Positions 25,633-34,462 of a stretch of 64,000 bases of DNA are shown piece by piece. The notes under the pieces are model-generated. The model saw only the letters and a list, made by a program, of their open reading frames with translations. It searched no databases and was not told the origin of the DNA. The stretch is from Synechococcus sp. MU1617. Its GTDB lineage: Bacteria; Cyanobacteriota; Cyanobacteriia; PCC-6307; Cyanobiaceae. The stretch lies in NCBI RefSeq assembly GCF_020514235.1, contig NZ_VTLB01000002.1, forward strand, positions 558,001-622,000, given 5' to 3'. Position numbers and translations under genes: made by a program. Each line of letters opens with the position of its first letter. Position 1 is the stretch's first letter.

Positions 25633-26403
25633 GTGAGGGCCGATTGCATCCATCGCGCCATTCCCAGGATCGTTCCCCCCTGGCTTTCTGATCTGGCGGG
25701 AGCCTGGATCTTCTACACAGTGCTGCCCGCATGGCCCTGGCCGCAGCCCTCGTTTCAGCGCATTGCCCGCTTCGCCCCCTGGATGGGGCTGCTGATCGGT
25801 GCGCTCCAGGGGGTGCTCTGGATCGGTTTGTCCAGGCTTGGTTGGCCTCTGGCTGCCTGTGCCCCCTGCGTGGTGGCTCTTGGCATCCAACTCAGTGGTG
25901 GGTTGCACCACGACGGCTTAATCGACACGGCAGATGGCCTCGGGGCTCCAGCGGAGCGGCGGCTCGAGGCGATGGAGGACAGCCGGGTGGGCGCCAGTGG
26001 CGTGCTGGCTCTTGTGATGGTGCTGCTGTTGCAGGTTGGGGCCTTAATTCAGCTAGGGGGGCAGGCCCCGCTCGGGCTCTGCCTGGCTGCGTTCTGGGCT
26101 CGGGTGGCACCGCTCTGGGCCATGGCACGTTTCGACTACCTCCGCTCTGATGGAACTGCTGCGTTTCATCGCGATCACGGCAGGCCGCTCTGGGACGCCT
26201 TGCCCGCGTTGTTGGTGGTGGTTGTGTTGGCTGGTTTGGTGGGGCCCATGCCCCTTTTCCTGGGGGGCGTTGTGGCGATCCTTGTCGCCCAGACCCTCGG
26301 GCGACGCCTGGGTGGGCACACCGGTGACAGTTATGGAGCGGTGCTTGTGCTCACCGAGATGATCACGTTGTTGGGTTTGGCCTTGCTTCTGCCGGCCAGT
26401 TGA
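25633..26403 (+). CDS. cobS: Adenosylcobinamide-GDP ribazoletransferase (cobalamin synthase)
   Basis: A 256-residue integral membrane enzyme that joins the lower-ligand nucleoside to adenosylcobinamide-GDP in the last part of cobamide synthesis. The signature GGLHHDGLIDTADG (88-102) is present, followed by the MEDSRVGASG segment. Five to six hydrophobic spans follow. Starts at a GTG (25633). The last 41 bp overlap the convergent histidine kinase gene. In marine Synechococcus the product would be pseudocobalamin, which is general knowledge of the lineage. Confidence 0.94.
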   Translation: MRADCIHRAIPRIVPPWLSDLAGAWIFYTVLPAWPWPQPSFQRIARFAPWMGLLIGALQGVLWIGLSRLGWPLAACAPCVVALGIQLSGGLHHDGLIDTADGLGAPAERRLEAMEDSRVGASGVLALVMVLLLQVGALIQLGGQAPLGLCLAAFWARVAPLWAMARFDYLRSDGTAAFHRDHGRPLWDALPALLVVVVLAGLVGPMPLFLGGVVAILVAQTLGRRLGGHTGDSYGAVLVLTEMITLLGLALLLPAS

Positions 26404-27484
26404 GGACGAAGGCATTGCCCTGAGTGGGCAGATCCGGAGCGATCGTGGCAGGCTCCACGCAGAGCGTGAGGTTGCGGCCCTGCTGCTCCGCCAGGGAGCG
26501 TGCAAGGGCGAGTCCAAGGCCGGTGCCCGCTCGGTCCTGTCCGGTGGACCCCCGCGCTCCCCGCTCGAAAATCAGGTCGCGCTCCTCCAGGGGGATCGGC
26601 GGCCCGTCGTCCCAGACGCAGAGCCCGTCGGGCAACAGACACAGGCCCACGATGCATCCCGCTGGGCTGTAGCGGAAGGCGTTTTCAAGGAGGTTGGCGA
26701 CGATCTCTGCGATCGTTCCGTCCTGGGATGGCTGATGAATCCACTGGGGCCACAGGTCCGGACCCTGCCAGGGGCGGCCCTGCAGGCTTGCCGTCGCTTC
26801 CGCTCGCTCCAGCAGAGGCATCAGCAGCGTTTGCATGGTTGCCTCGCCTTCGGCAGGGCCGGGGGGCAGCAAGGTGGGGCCAAGGGACTCCTGTTGCGGG
26901 AGACGTTGCTGCCCGAGGCCATCGAGCACGTCGATGTACTGGCCGAGTTGGCGTTGCTCCGAGAGCATTCCCTCCACAAGTGCACGGTGGGAGCTGTCTG
27001 GTTCCAGCCGCCGCAGCAGCAGTTGGGCGTAGGTGCGCAGGGCCGCCAGTGGATTGCGCAACTGGTGCACAAGGGTGCGCAGTTGATCGTTTTGTTGGCT
27101 GAGTTCCTGGCGCAGTTGCAGGCATTCCAGGTCTCGCCCCAGGGCGTGACTGATCGCGGCAGCACTGCGCCGCATCCGTTGGTCCAGGGTCAGCGTCCAA
27201 CTCCGTCGCGGATCCAGATCGGCGCGCAGTGCTCCCAGGATCAGGCCGGCATCCTGGAGGGGATACCAGCGCCGACTCTCGTGCGGCAGGCGCAGGTTCG
27301 GGTCTGCGTCGGCAGGGGGAAGAGATCGTTTATTGGCAGACCATTGCCGGATCAGCAGCAAGGGCGGGCCTTGCTGATTGGGTGGCGCACTGACGTACAG
27401 CCCCAGATGCTGAATGCCTTCTTCTGCGATTAGATCAGCCAGCTGTTGATCGGTGAAATCGAAGAATCGATCGGTGAGCTGCAT
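26363..27484 (-). CDS. Sensor histidine kinase
   Basis: A 373-residue cytoplasmic kinase without membrane spans. The N-terminal 100 residues are a possible degenerate GAF-like sensor. The dimerisation helix carries the phospho-accepting H140 in LVHQLRNPLAALRTYAQLLLR, a wording that recalls the cyanobacterial Hik2/CSK type. The ATPase domain has an N box (VANLLENAFRYSP), G1 (VWDDGPPIP) and G2 (GTGLGLALA). No response regulator is adjacent, so it is an orphan here. Overlaps cobS at the 3' end by 41 bp. The Hik2 relation is tentative. Confidence 0.88.
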   Translation of the reverse strand: MQLTDRFFDFTDQQLADLIAEEGIQHLGLYVSAPPNQQGPPLLLIRQWSANKRSLPPADADPNLRLPHESRRWYPLQDAGLILGALRADLDPRRSWTLTLDQRMRRSAAAISHALGRDLECLQLRQELSQQNDQLRTLVHQLRNPLAALRTYAQLLLRRLEPDSSHRALVEGMLSEQRQLGQYIDVLDGLGQQRLPQQESLGPTLLPPGPAEGEATMQTLLMPLLERAEATASLQGRPWQGPDLWPQWIHQPSQDGTIAEIVANLLENAFRYSPAGCIVGLCLLPDGLCVWDDGPPIPLEERDLIFERGARGSTGQDRAGTGLGLALARSLAEQQGRNLTLCVEPATIAPDLPTQGNAFVLNWPAEARPNPTT

Positions 27485-27535
27485 CAGTTCCGGACGATCA
27501 ATTCAGGTGCTTGGGCAAGCCTGCGCCAGGGGGAC

Positions 27536-27563
27536 TTGAAAAATCTGGGAAAAGTCTTAAGAT
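27536..27563 (+). promoter_or_regulatory. Sigma70-type promoter for the DUF3155 gene
   Basis: TTGAAA at 27536-27541, a 16-bp spacer, and TAAGAT at 27558-27563. The predicted transcription start is near 27570, about 255 nt before the ATG at 27825. Consensus match is good for this GC-rich genome. Confidence 0.6.
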
Positions 27564-27582
27564 CCTCTTATCGACCGAGACG

Positions 27583-27599
27583 CTGTTCATCATGAACAG
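27583..27599. promoter_or_regulatory. 17-bp palindrome, candidate operator
   Basis: CTGTTCATCATGAACAG is a perfect inverted repeat about a central C. It sits roughly 13-29 nt downstream of the predicted start site, a position where a bound repressor would block elongation. The factor is unknown. Confidence 0.45.
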
Positions 27600-27824
27600 A
27601 CGTCCGCCAGCCCTCACAAAGGTTGCAATTGCTTTGCGACCAAAGCTACAGCAGAGGTTGCAGTGTCCTCCGCTGGTTCCCGCTTGGGTGTTGGCGTCCT
27701 GCCGGTGATTGTGGTGTGTCTGCAATTGCCTTGACGCTCCCCTTGCGTCTGGCGTTTTCGCGCCGACGGCACCTGTTTGTTCTGACGATCCACCCCGTTC
27801 TTCCTTTCGTACCGGAGCCCTTCC

Positions 27825-28193
27825 ATGTCCAAGAAGCGCAAGCGCATTAGCCGTCGTCGTCTGGCAGGTCAGCGGGTCCTGGCCCATGTGCCAACCCATC
27901 ACCTTGAGACCGGTGAGTACAAGCCTGTTACGGCCGCTCGCCGCTACATCGCAGAAGCGTCCATGGTGCCTCCGGCTCTGCTGAACGTGCGCCGCAACGA
28001 GCACACCACCGACCGTTTCTTCTGGGGTGAGAAGGGTCTGTTCAGTGCCCAATACGCCGAAGAGAACCACTTCCTCTTCCCGTCATTGCGCACGATTGTT
28101 GATTCCATCGGTGAAGACAAGCTCTTTGAAGGCCTCGAGCTTGGCGCTGATGATTGGGAGGAAATGGAGGAGTACGAATACGCCTTCGTTTGA
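27825..28193 (+). CDS. DUF3155 family protein
   Basis: A 122-residue conserved cyanobacterial protein. It opens with a very basic KKRKRISRRRLAGQR stretch suggesting nucleic-acid contact, has a central RRYIAEASMVPPALLNVRRNE block and ends with a strongly acidic tail (DDWEEMEEYEYAFV). It has no membrane span and no known catalytic motif. I believe this is the DUF3155 family. Preceded by a long leader with an operator-like palindrome. Its TGA abuts the TCA stop of the convergent esterase (TGATCA). Confidence 0.82.
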   Translation: MSKKRKRISRRRLAGQRVLAHVPTHHLETGEYKPVTAARRYIAEASMVPPALLNVRRNEHTTDRFFWGEKGLFSAQYAEENHFLFPSLRTIVDSIGEDKLFEGLELGADDWEEMEEYEYAFV

Positions 28194-28766
28194 TCAGGCG
28201 TTCTCTAGAACACGTTCAATAAACAACAGGATCGGCTGCATCGTCTCATCAGGGATGGTGTGGCCGTTTTTGAATGGAAGCGTCTGACAGCGATCGGGCT
28301 GCAACTGCGAAGCGATCGCTGGCATGGCCTGGAACGGCACCACCGGATCATCTGAACCATGCATCAGCAACACAGGGGGGTGTTGCTGGGGTGGAGCCCA
28401 GTTCGGGTGCGGATAGCCGCTGCAGCTGATCAGCCCTGCGATGGGCAGGACGCAGCCGCTCTCCAAAGCCATGGCACCCCCCTGGGAAAAGCCGAAAACC
28501 ACCGTCCGTTCGAGTCCAAGGCCTGAACTGTTCAGGCTCTGAAGTTGAGCCTTGAGGCGCTCAACGGCCGCGGGTACGGCGTCCCATTGGGCTGGGAATA
28601 GGCCATACCACTGGCGTCCTCCAGGTTGGTCGGGATGGAGTTCAGGGGCCTCAAGGCAAACCACATCAAGGGTTTTTGAGCACTCGCGCGCCAGGCGATC
28701 GCCCAGGGGCTTGAGATCCTCTCCATTGGCTCCCCAGCCGTGGAGCAGCACAAGCCGGCCATCCAT
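28194..28766 (-). CDS. Alpha/beta-hydrolase (carboxylesterase/phospholipase family)
   Basis: A 190-residue serine hydrolase. The oxyanion segment LLHGWGANGEDL opens the protein, the nucleophile S94 sits in GFSQGGA, and D140 (HGSDDPVVPF) and H169 (NGHTIP) complete the triad. Small soluble esterase of the YpfH/acyl-protein thioesterase type; substrate unknown. Confidence 0.9.
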   Translation of the reverse strand: MDGRLVLLHGWGANGEDLKPLGDRLARECSKTLDVVCLEAPELHPDQPGGRQWYGLFPAQWDAVPAAVERLKAQLQSLNSSGLGLERTVVFGFSQGGAMALESGCVLPIAGLISCSGYPHPNWAPPQQHPPVLLMHGSDDPVVPFQAMPAIASQLQPDRCQTLPFKNGHTIPDETMQPILLFIERVLENA

Positions 28767-28822
28767 AGGTCATCAAGATCACTGCTGCGTAGGTTGGCTC
28801 ACTACCCAGTCACGACCCTTCG

Positions 28823-30385
28823 ATGGCTCCTGTCGCTCTGCTGAGTGTTTCCGATAAGTCCGGGCTGGTGCCCCTGGCGGAGGCCCTGCATCGGACCCAT
28901 GGCTATCAGCTGCTCTCCAGTGGGGGCACGGCCAAGGTGCTCGAGCAGGCAGGTCTTCCAGTGACCCGTGTCTCAGAGCACACCGGGGCCCCAGAAATTC
29001 TTGGCGGTCGTGTGAAAACGCTCCATCCAAGGGTGCATGGCGGAATTTTGGCCAAGCGGGGTGACGCGTCCCACCAAGCCGATCTTGAGCAGCAGAACAT
29101 TGCCCCCATCGATGTGGTGGTGGTCAACCTTTATCCCTTCCGCGAAACGATTGCTCGGCCTGACGTCACCTGGGATCAGGCGATCGAGAACATCGACATC
29201 GGTGGCCCCGCCATGGTGCGGGCGGCTGCCAAAAATCATGCCGATGTGGCTGTGCTCACCAGCCCTGACCAATACGACCGTCTGTTGACCGCCATGGCGG
29301 AGACGGGCGGGAGTGTGCCTTCAGAGCTGCGGCGCCAACTCGCCCTTGAAGCGTTCCAGCACACCGCGTCGTACGACACCGCGATCAGCCGCTGGATGGC
29401 CGAGCAAAACGCCGCGGAAGACAGCCCTTGGTTGGAGGCGGTGCCATTGCGGCAGACCCTGCGGTACGGCGAAAATCCCCACCAAAAAGCGCGCTGGTTC
29501 AGCCATCCCAAACAGGGTTGGGGTGGTGCCATTCAGCTGCAGGGCAAGGAGCTGAGCACCAACAACCTTCTGGATCTCGAGGCGGCCCTCGCCACGGTGC
29601 GGGAGTTCGGCTATGGAGTTGACGGCTCCGTGCCGGCGTTGCAACCTGCGGCCGTGGTCGTCAAGCACACCAATCCCTGTGGTGTGGCGATTGGAGCTTC
29701 GATTCCTGCAGCACTAACGCGGGCCCTGGATGCCGATCGGGTGAGTGCCTTCGGCGGCATCATCGCCGTGAATGGTGTGGTGGAAGCCACGGCGGCCCGT
29801 GAGCTCACCAGCCTGTTCCTGGAGTGTGTCGTCGCACCGGGCTTCACTCCCGAGGCGCGGGAGGTGCTGGCGGCCAAAGCCAATCTGCGCCTGTTGGAGC
29901 TGGCTCCGCAGGCTATTGATGCGGCCGGCCCCGATCACGTGCGGAGCATCCTTGGCGGTCTCCTGGTTCAGGATCTTGATGACCAGGTGATCACGCCGGC
30001 CGACTGGAGCGTGGCCAGCCAGCGGCCGCCAACACCGCAGGAGAAGCTGGACCTTGAATTTGCGTGGCGTCTGGTGCGTCATGTTCGCTCCAACGCCATC
30101 GTTGTGGCCAAGGATGGGCAGAGCCTTGGCGTGGGTGCCGGGCAGATGAATCGCGTGGGCTCAGCCCGGATTGCCCTGGAGGCGGCAGGTGAGAAAGCCC
30201 AGGGAGCCGTTCTGGCCAGTGATGGATTTTTCCCGTTTGACGACACAGTGCGTCTGGCTGCCAGCCACGGCATCACCGCCGTGATTCATCCCGGAGGGAG
30301 CATGCGCGATGGCGATTCGATCAAGGCCTGCGATGAGCTTGGCCTGGCGATGCAGCTCACGGGGCGCCGCCATTTTCTGCACTGA
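28823..30385 (+). CDS. purH: Bifunctional AICAR formyltransferase/IMP cyclohydrolase
   Basis: A 520-residue enzyme that performs the last two steps of de novo IMP synthesis. The N-terminal MGS-like cyclohydrolase domain shows [18 protein letters not shown] and SSGGTAKVL. The C-terminal transformylase domain shows [33 protein letters not shown] and VGAGQMNRV. Full length. Divergent from the esterase gene (56 bp apart). Confidence 0.98.
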   Translation: MAPVALLSVSDKSGLVPLAEALHRTHGYQLLSSGGTAKVLEQAGLPVTRVSEHTGAPEILGGRVKTLHPRVHGGILAKRGDASHQADLEQQNIAPIDVVVVNLYPFRETIARPDVTWDQAIENIDIGGPAMVRAAAKNHADVAVLTSPDQYDRLLTAMAETGGSVPSELRRQLALEAFQHTASYDTAISRWMAEQNAAEDSPWLEAVPLRQTLRYGENPHQKARWFSHPKQGWGGAIQLQGKELSTNNLLDLEAALATVREFGYGVDGSVPALQPAAVVVKHTNPCGVAIGASIPAALTRALDADRVSAFGGIIAVNGVVEATAARELTSLFLECVVAPGFTPEAREVLAAKANLRLLELAPQAIDAAGPDHVRSILGGLLVQDLDDQVITPADWSVASQRPPTPQEKLDLEFAWRLVRHVRSNAIVVAKDGQSLGVGAGQMNRVGSARIALEAAGEKAQGAVLASDGFFPFDDTVRLAASHGITAVIHPGGSMRDGDSIKACDELGLAMQLTGRRHFLH

Positions 30386-30392
30386 TGCTGGT

Positions 30393-30409
30393 GGGGGCCG
30401 CCGGCCCCC
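30393..30409 (+). terminator. GC hairpin after purH
   Basis: GGGGGCC, loop GCC, GGCCCCC: a 7-bp perfect G/C stem 7 bp after the purH stop, without a U-tract. Possible weak terminator or attenuating hairpin between purH and the DUF4079 gene. Confidence 0.35.
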
Positions 30410-30439
30410 TAGCCTCGCGACACTGAAGAGTCCCCTTCA

Positions 30440-30898
30440 ATGCTCGCCACCCTCCCCTTCAGCCTCAATTTCGCTCACCCCCTCGCGGAGTGGAGCCTGC
30501 TCGCCGTTGGTGGTTGGGCTCTGTACCTGGGGATCAAGGTCAAGAAAACTCGCACCGGCTCCCCAGAACAGCGCAAAGAGCTGGTGCCGAAGAAGTTCGC
30601 CCAGCGCCATTACCTCTGGGGCAGCATCCTGCTTGCTGTGATGACGCTCGGCACGCTGGGTGGCATGGCGGTCACCTATCTGAACAATGGCAAGTTGTTC
30701 GTCGGTCCGCACCTTTTGGTGGGTCTGGCGATGACCGGGATGATCGCCGTTGCCGCGTCGCTCTCACCCCTGATGCAGCGTGGGAATGTGATCGCGCGCA
30801 AGGCTCATGTGGGCCTGAACATGGGCATGCTCACGCTGTTCCTTTGGCAGGCCGTCAGCGGTATGGAGATCGTCAACAAGATCTGGACCAACCGCTGA
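30440..30898 (+). CDS. DUF4079-like membrane protein
   Basis: A 152-residue protein with four hydrophobic spans (near 15-32, 58-78, 88-106 and 125-145) and conserved-looking histidines (RHYLWG, GPHLL, KAHVGLN) that could bind haem or another cofactor. It resembles the DUF4079 family of cyanobacteria and plants. Function unknown. Downstream of purH, separated by a GC hairpin. Confidence 0.8.
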   Translation: MLATLPFSLNFAHPLAEWSLLAVGGWALYLGIKVKKTRTGSPEQRKELVPKKFAQRHYLWGSILLAVMTLGTLGGMAVTYLNNGKLFVGPHLLVGLAMTGMIAVAASLSPLMQRGNVIARKAHVGLNMGMLTLFLWQAVSGMEIVNKIWTNR

Positions 30899-30905
30899 AG
30901 AACCT

Positions 30906-31514
30906 TCAGAAGGCTGCCCGCTGACGGGGTGGGCAGCTCAGGCCATGGGCGGCATGGAAATCTTCCTGGACCTTCCAGGTGAGCCGTCGCGAAATCTGGC
31001 GGACAATCTGCTTGAGCAGATGATCACCACTGCTCTGGACCAACTGATCCGGGAGCATGGTGATCACCTTGGGCAAACGGATCCAGACCTTGAGATCCAG
31101 GTCCCATTGCACGGAGGTGTTCTCCTGTTCGGGGATGAGATGCATTCCCGCGCGGAAGTCGACGTCGTAGTGATGGCGCAGGGCGAGGGACTGTGGAACG
31201 GTCCGCATGGTTTCGATCCGGTAAATCCCTTCCTGTTGCGGCAGCAGTCGTAGAGCGATCGTGGGCTCCACTTCGAAGCCGAAGTTGCCGAACCGCCCCA
31301 GGGTCAGGCTGTAGGACTGCCGATCGATGGCCTCGACCTGCATCGGGCTGGCGCAACGTTCAAACCAGCTCTGATGGTTATCCAGGTAGCGAGCTACGAC
31401 CGCTTGGGGCGCCAGCATCTGCATTGAATCCTCGAAGTGGCTGCTGTAGCAGCGCACCTGAGGGTCTGCACCGTGAAGCTGATTGTCGGTTTCAGTGGGC
31501 GACAAGACCGTCAC
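30906..31514 (-). CDS. DUF1997 family protein
   Basis: A 202-residue soluble protein matching the cyanobacterial/plastid DUF1997 pattern: a helix with MLAPQAVVARYLDNHQSWFERC, then beta strands (YSLTLGRFGNFGFEVEP, VQWDLDLKVWIRLP) as in a START-like fold. Function unknown. The start is a GTG at 31512-31514. Lies 61 bp downstream of ispH on the same strand, so co-transcription is possible. Confidence 0.8.
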   Translation of the reverse strand: MTVLSPTETDNQLHGADPQVRCYSSHFEDSMQMLAPQAVVARYLDNHQSWFERCASPMQVEAIDRQSYSLTLGRFGNFGFEVEPTIALRLLPQQEGIYRIETMRTVPQSLALRHHYDVDFRAGMHLIPEQENTSVQWDLDLKVWIRLPKVITMLPDQLVQSSGDHLLKQIVRQISRRLTWKVQEDFHAAHGLSCPPRQRAAF

Positions 31515-31575
31515 GGATGGGGAGCTGCCGGTGAAGGGCGGATTAAAGATGAACCAATGTAAAGCTCTCCGCGGT

Positions 31576-32775
31576 TCAGTTTTCGCTCAATTGCATCAGT
31601 TTTTCGATCACCTCTTCCACCGCTCGATCCGGAGTTGAGGCGCCGGAGGTGATTCCCACCCGCACGGGCCCCTCAGGCAGGAAATCGCCTTCACGACAGA
31701 GTTCCGCCGCCAGTGGTTTGTGCTCGATCGAATTGCTGCCGACGTCAATCCGCTCGGGCGTGTCGATGTGGAAGGAGCGAATGCCGCGGCTGACGGCAAT
31801 TTCCTGCAGGTGGGTGGTGTTGGACGAGTTGAAACCACCGATCACCACCATCAGGTCCAGCGGTTCATCCACCAGGGAGAAGATGGCGTCCTGACGCTCC
31901 TGGGTGGCGTCGCAGATGGTGTTGAAGGCCAGGAAGTGGTCGTTGAGCTGGGTTGGACCGTATTTGCTCAACATCGTGCGTTCGAACAAGCGTCCGATTT
32001 CTTCCGTTTCGCTCTTCAGCATTGTGGTCTGGTTGGCCACGCCCAGACGTTCGAGGTCCCGATCGGGATCGAACCCTGGAGAGCACGCTTTGGCAAAGCG
32101 TTTGATGAACTCATCGCGGTCACCTTTGCCGAGGATGTAATCGGCGACGTACTGGGCTTCCTCCAGATCGAGCACCACCAGATAGGTTCCGGCAAATGAG
32201 CTGGTGGCCAGTGTTTCCTCGTGCTTCACCTTGCCGTGAATGATCGAGCTGAAGGTGTGCTTTTTGTGTTTCTCCACGGTGTTCCACACCTTGGAGACCC
32301 AGGGACAGGTCGTATCAACGATGTGGCAGCCCCGTTCATTTAGCAGCTGCATTTCCTGAACGGTGGCACCAAAGGCCGGCAGGATCACCACATCACCGGA
32401 GGTAACACCTGAGAAGTCCTTCACCCCCTGTTCGACAGGGATGAACTGCACATCCATCTCCCTGAGGTGATCGTTCACTGAGGGGTTGTGGATGATCTCG
32501 TTTGTGATCCAGAGACGCTCGCTCGGGTAATGCCTGCGGGTCTCGTAGGCCATCGCCACGGCCCGTTCCACACCCCAACAGAACCCGAAGGCTTCCGCAA
32601 GCCGGACGTTGAGCCGGCCGTGTTCCAATCGGTAGCCGTTGTCCCGGATCGTGCCGATCAGGCCGCTCTGGTAAGCCTGCTCAAGGCTTTCCGCCACTTC
32701 CTCAGCGCGCCCGAAGCCTCGCCGGTTGTAACGCTCGGAATGGTGGAGGGAGCGCTTGAAGGCGTGGGTGTCCAT
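31576..32775 (-). CDS. ispH: 4-hydroxy-3-methylbut-2-enyl diphosphate reductase
   Basis: A 399-residue Fe-S enzyme giving IPP and DMAPP in the last MEP-pathway step. Cluster cysteines are C66 ([10 protein letters not shown]), C157 ([11 protein letters not shown]) and C288 ([11 protein letters not shown]). The protein is longer than E. coli IspH because of an N-terminal extension and internal inserts, as in the cyanobacterial/plant class. Start ATG at 32775. No SD is evident. Confidence 0.96.
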   Translation of the reverse strand: MDTHAFKRSLHHSERYNRRGFGRAEEVAESLEQAYQSGLIGTIRDNGYRLEHGRLNVRLAEAFGFCWGVERAVAMAYETRRHYPSERLWITNEIIHNPSVNDHLREMDVQFIPVEQGVKDFSGVTSGDVVILPAFGATVQEMQLLNERGCHIVDTTCPWVSKVWNTVEKHKKHTFSSIIHGKVKHEETLATSSFAGTYLVVLDLEEAQYVADYILGKGDRDEFIKRFAKACSPGFDPDRDLERLGVANQTTMLKSETEEIGRLFERTMLSKYGPTQLNDHFLAFNTICDATQERQDAIFSLVDEPLDLMVVIGGFNSSNTTHLQEIAVSRGIRSFHIDTPERIDVGSNSIEHKPLAAELCREGDFLPEGPVRVGITSGASTPDRAVEEVIEKLMQLSEN

Positions 32776-32830
32776 GGAGGGCGCTGGAGTGGGGGAACTC
32801 TATGTGGCCTGAAGCAACACTTCAGGCAGT

Positions 32831-32857
32831 AAAAAAGCCCGGCCAGTTGGCCGGGCT
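32831..32857 (-). terminator. Rho-independent terminator of the ammonium transporter gene
   Basis: On the minus strand a 9-bp perfect stem (AGCCCGGCC, loop AACT, GGCCGGGCT) is followed by six Us. It begins 30 bp after the amt stop and isolates amt from ispH. Confidence 0.95.
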
Positions 32858-32886
32858 CGAAATCAACAGCTGAGTTCGGAATGGAA

Positions 32887-34284
32887 TCAGTTGTTGGTGG
32901 TGGAGAAACCGGCGTAGGCCTCCATGCCGTGTTCGCCGATGTCCAGACCTTCGGACTCTTCCTGTTCGGTGACGCGGATGCCACCGAAGAGGGAGCCGAT
33001 GATCTGCCAGGCGATGAAGCAGGTGACCACGGTCCAGATGGCGTAGGCAGCTGCCCCCAGGGCTTGGATGCCGAGCTGGTCGATACCGCCGCCGACCAGA
33101 AGGCCGAGACCGGAGCCGTCGCCCTGGACGTCGTAGCCCCAGAGACCGATCACGATCGTGCCCCACACGCCGCACACACCGTGCACGGAGAAGGCGCCGA
33201 CCGGGTCGTCAATGCCTGCGGCATCGAGAGCTGCAACGGAGAAGACGACGATGATGCCGCCGACCAGACCAGCCACCCAGGAACCCGTCAGGGTGAGGTT
33301 GCCGCAACCGGCAGTCACGCTCACCAGGCCGGCCAGGATGCCGTTGATGATCATGGTGAGATCAGGCTTCTTGGATGTGATCGTGGAGATCACCGTGGCA
33401 CCGATGGCACCGCCGGCTGCGCCGAGGGTGGTGGTGACGGCCACGTACGGAACCCACTGGTCCATGGCGAGCTGGGAGCCCGGGTTGAAGCCGTACCAGC
33501 CGATCCAGAGGATCAGAGCGCCAAGGGTGGCGATGGACATGTTGTGGCCAGGAATGGCCTGAACCTTGCCATCGACGTACTTGCCGATGCGGGGTCCGAG
33601 AAGCATGGCGCCGACGAGGCCGGCCCAAGCGCCGACGGAGTGCACGATCGAGGATCCAGCAAAGTCGATGAATTCGACGCTGCCAACACTGTTGAGCCAG
33701 CCACCGTTCCATTCCCAGCTGCCAGCAACTGGGTAGATGAAGGCGGTGAGGACCAGGGCGAAGATCACGAATTCGCCGAACTTGATCCGTTCAGCGACAA
33801 GACCGGAAACGATCGTGGCTGCTGTTCCAGCGAAGGCCGCCTGGAACAGGAAATCAACTGTGGGAACCAGGCCGGCATCGCTGATGGTCTCAGCGGTGAC
33901 GGTTGGATCGAAGAAGAGGCCTGAGAAATACAGCCAACCGTCGATGACGGAATCGCCGTACATGAAGGAGTAGCCCACAAACCAGTAAGCGGTTACCGCA
34001 AGGGCAAACACAAACAGGTTTTTGGAAAGAATATTGACGGCATTCTTTTGCCGGCACATGCCTGCTTCGACCATGGCGAAGCCGGCATTCATGAAGATCA
34101 CCAGGATGGTGGCGACCAGAAGCCAGAGGTTGTTGGCCAGGAAAGCTGCGGAGAGCTCAGGCAGCTCTTCGGCTTTGGCCGACAGCGTGAAGATGCCAAG
34201 GCCCATGAGCGCCAGGGGCGCACAGGCGAGCCAGGTCATGGCGCGGTTAGAACTGAAGCCCCGGATGCTCTTTAGGAGCAGCAT
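32887..34284 (-). CDS. amt: Ammonium transporter (Amt family)
   Basis: A 465-residue Amt/MEP/Rh channel. A signal peptide (n-region MLLLKSIRGFSSNR, hydrophobic core to AKA-EE) precedes eleven hydrophobic spans. AGMCRQKNAVNILSKN and the twin-His helices (AGSSIVHSVGAWAGL; AFSVHGVCGVWGT) line the pore. The ATG at 34284 is chosen because it gives a compact signal peptide and has GGAAGG upstream. An ATG at 34359 adds 25 residues whose RNA contains AGGAGG paired with CCTCCT. In this lineage amt is an NtcA target; only half-matching sites are visible upstream. A strong terminator follows. Confidence 0.95.
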   Translation of the reverse strand: MLLLKSIRGFSSNRAMTWLACAPLALMGLGIFTLSAKAEELPELSAAFLANNLWLLVATILVIFMNAGFAMVEAGMCRQKNAVNILSKNLFVFALAVTAYWFVGYSFMYGDSVIDGWLYFSGLFFDPTVTAETISDAGLVPTVDFLFQAAFAGTAATIVSGLVAERIKFGEFVIFALVLTAFIYPVAGSWEWNGGWLNSVGSVEFIDFAGSSIVHSVGAWAGLVGAMLLGPRIGKYVDGKVQAIPGHNMSIATLGALILWIGWYGFNPGSQLAMDQWVPYVAVTTTLGAAGGAIGATVISTITSKKPDLTMIINGILAGLVSVTAGCGNLTLTGSWVAGLVGGIIVVFSVAALDAAGIDDPVGAFSVHGVCGVWGTIVIGLWGYDVQGDGSGLGLLVGGGIDQLGIQALGAAAYAIWTVVTCFIAWQIIGSLFGGIRVTEQEESEGLDIGEHGMEAYAGFSTTNN

Positions 34285-34394
34285 CGGGCCTTCCAGGAGG
34301 CTGGCCTCCTGAAGGGTTTTGCGCCGCTGTTGCGGTGGCGCGTGGAATGCAGTTGTCATGAACGAGGGTGCAGAGCTGCGTGACACGCCCAGTT

Positions 34395-34456
34395 GTAACT
34401 AGGCGAACCAGCCCACGCTGCACGTCAATCTCGTCTTTCTATGTTCGATCTGCTAC
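34395..34456 (-). promoter_or_regulatory. Two imperfect NtcA-like sites upstream of amt
   Basis: Read on the minus strand, GTAGCAGATCGAAC (34443-34456) and GTTCGCCTAGTTAC (34395-34408) each match GTA-N8-TAC with one mismatch. No good TAN3T box lies 22-23 nt downstream of either, so NtcA control is suggested more by the gene than by the site. Confidence 0.28.
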
Positions 34457-34462
34457 AAAAAA

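Larger units (their letters stand above)
27485..27824. other. 340-bp intergenic leader region upstream of the DUF3155 gene
   Basis: One of the largest gaps in the window. It holds a good sigma70-type promoter on the + strand, an operator-like palindrome just downstream of the predicted start site, a 38-codon ATG frame (27592-27708) that starts inside the palindrome, and an imperfect GGT-GC/GC-ACC hairpin near 27620-27645. The rest gives a 5' leader of about 255 nt to the gene at 27825. Confidence 0.5.

Noticed and set aside
27592-27708. 38-codon ATG frame in the DUF3155 leader
   Set aside because: No SD and no recognisable product; mentioned only as part of the leader and not called as a gene.
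32881-33924. A 347-codon acidic frame on the + strand
   Set aside because: Antisense of amt; its Asp/Gly/His-rich composition is the complement of the membrane-protein codons.
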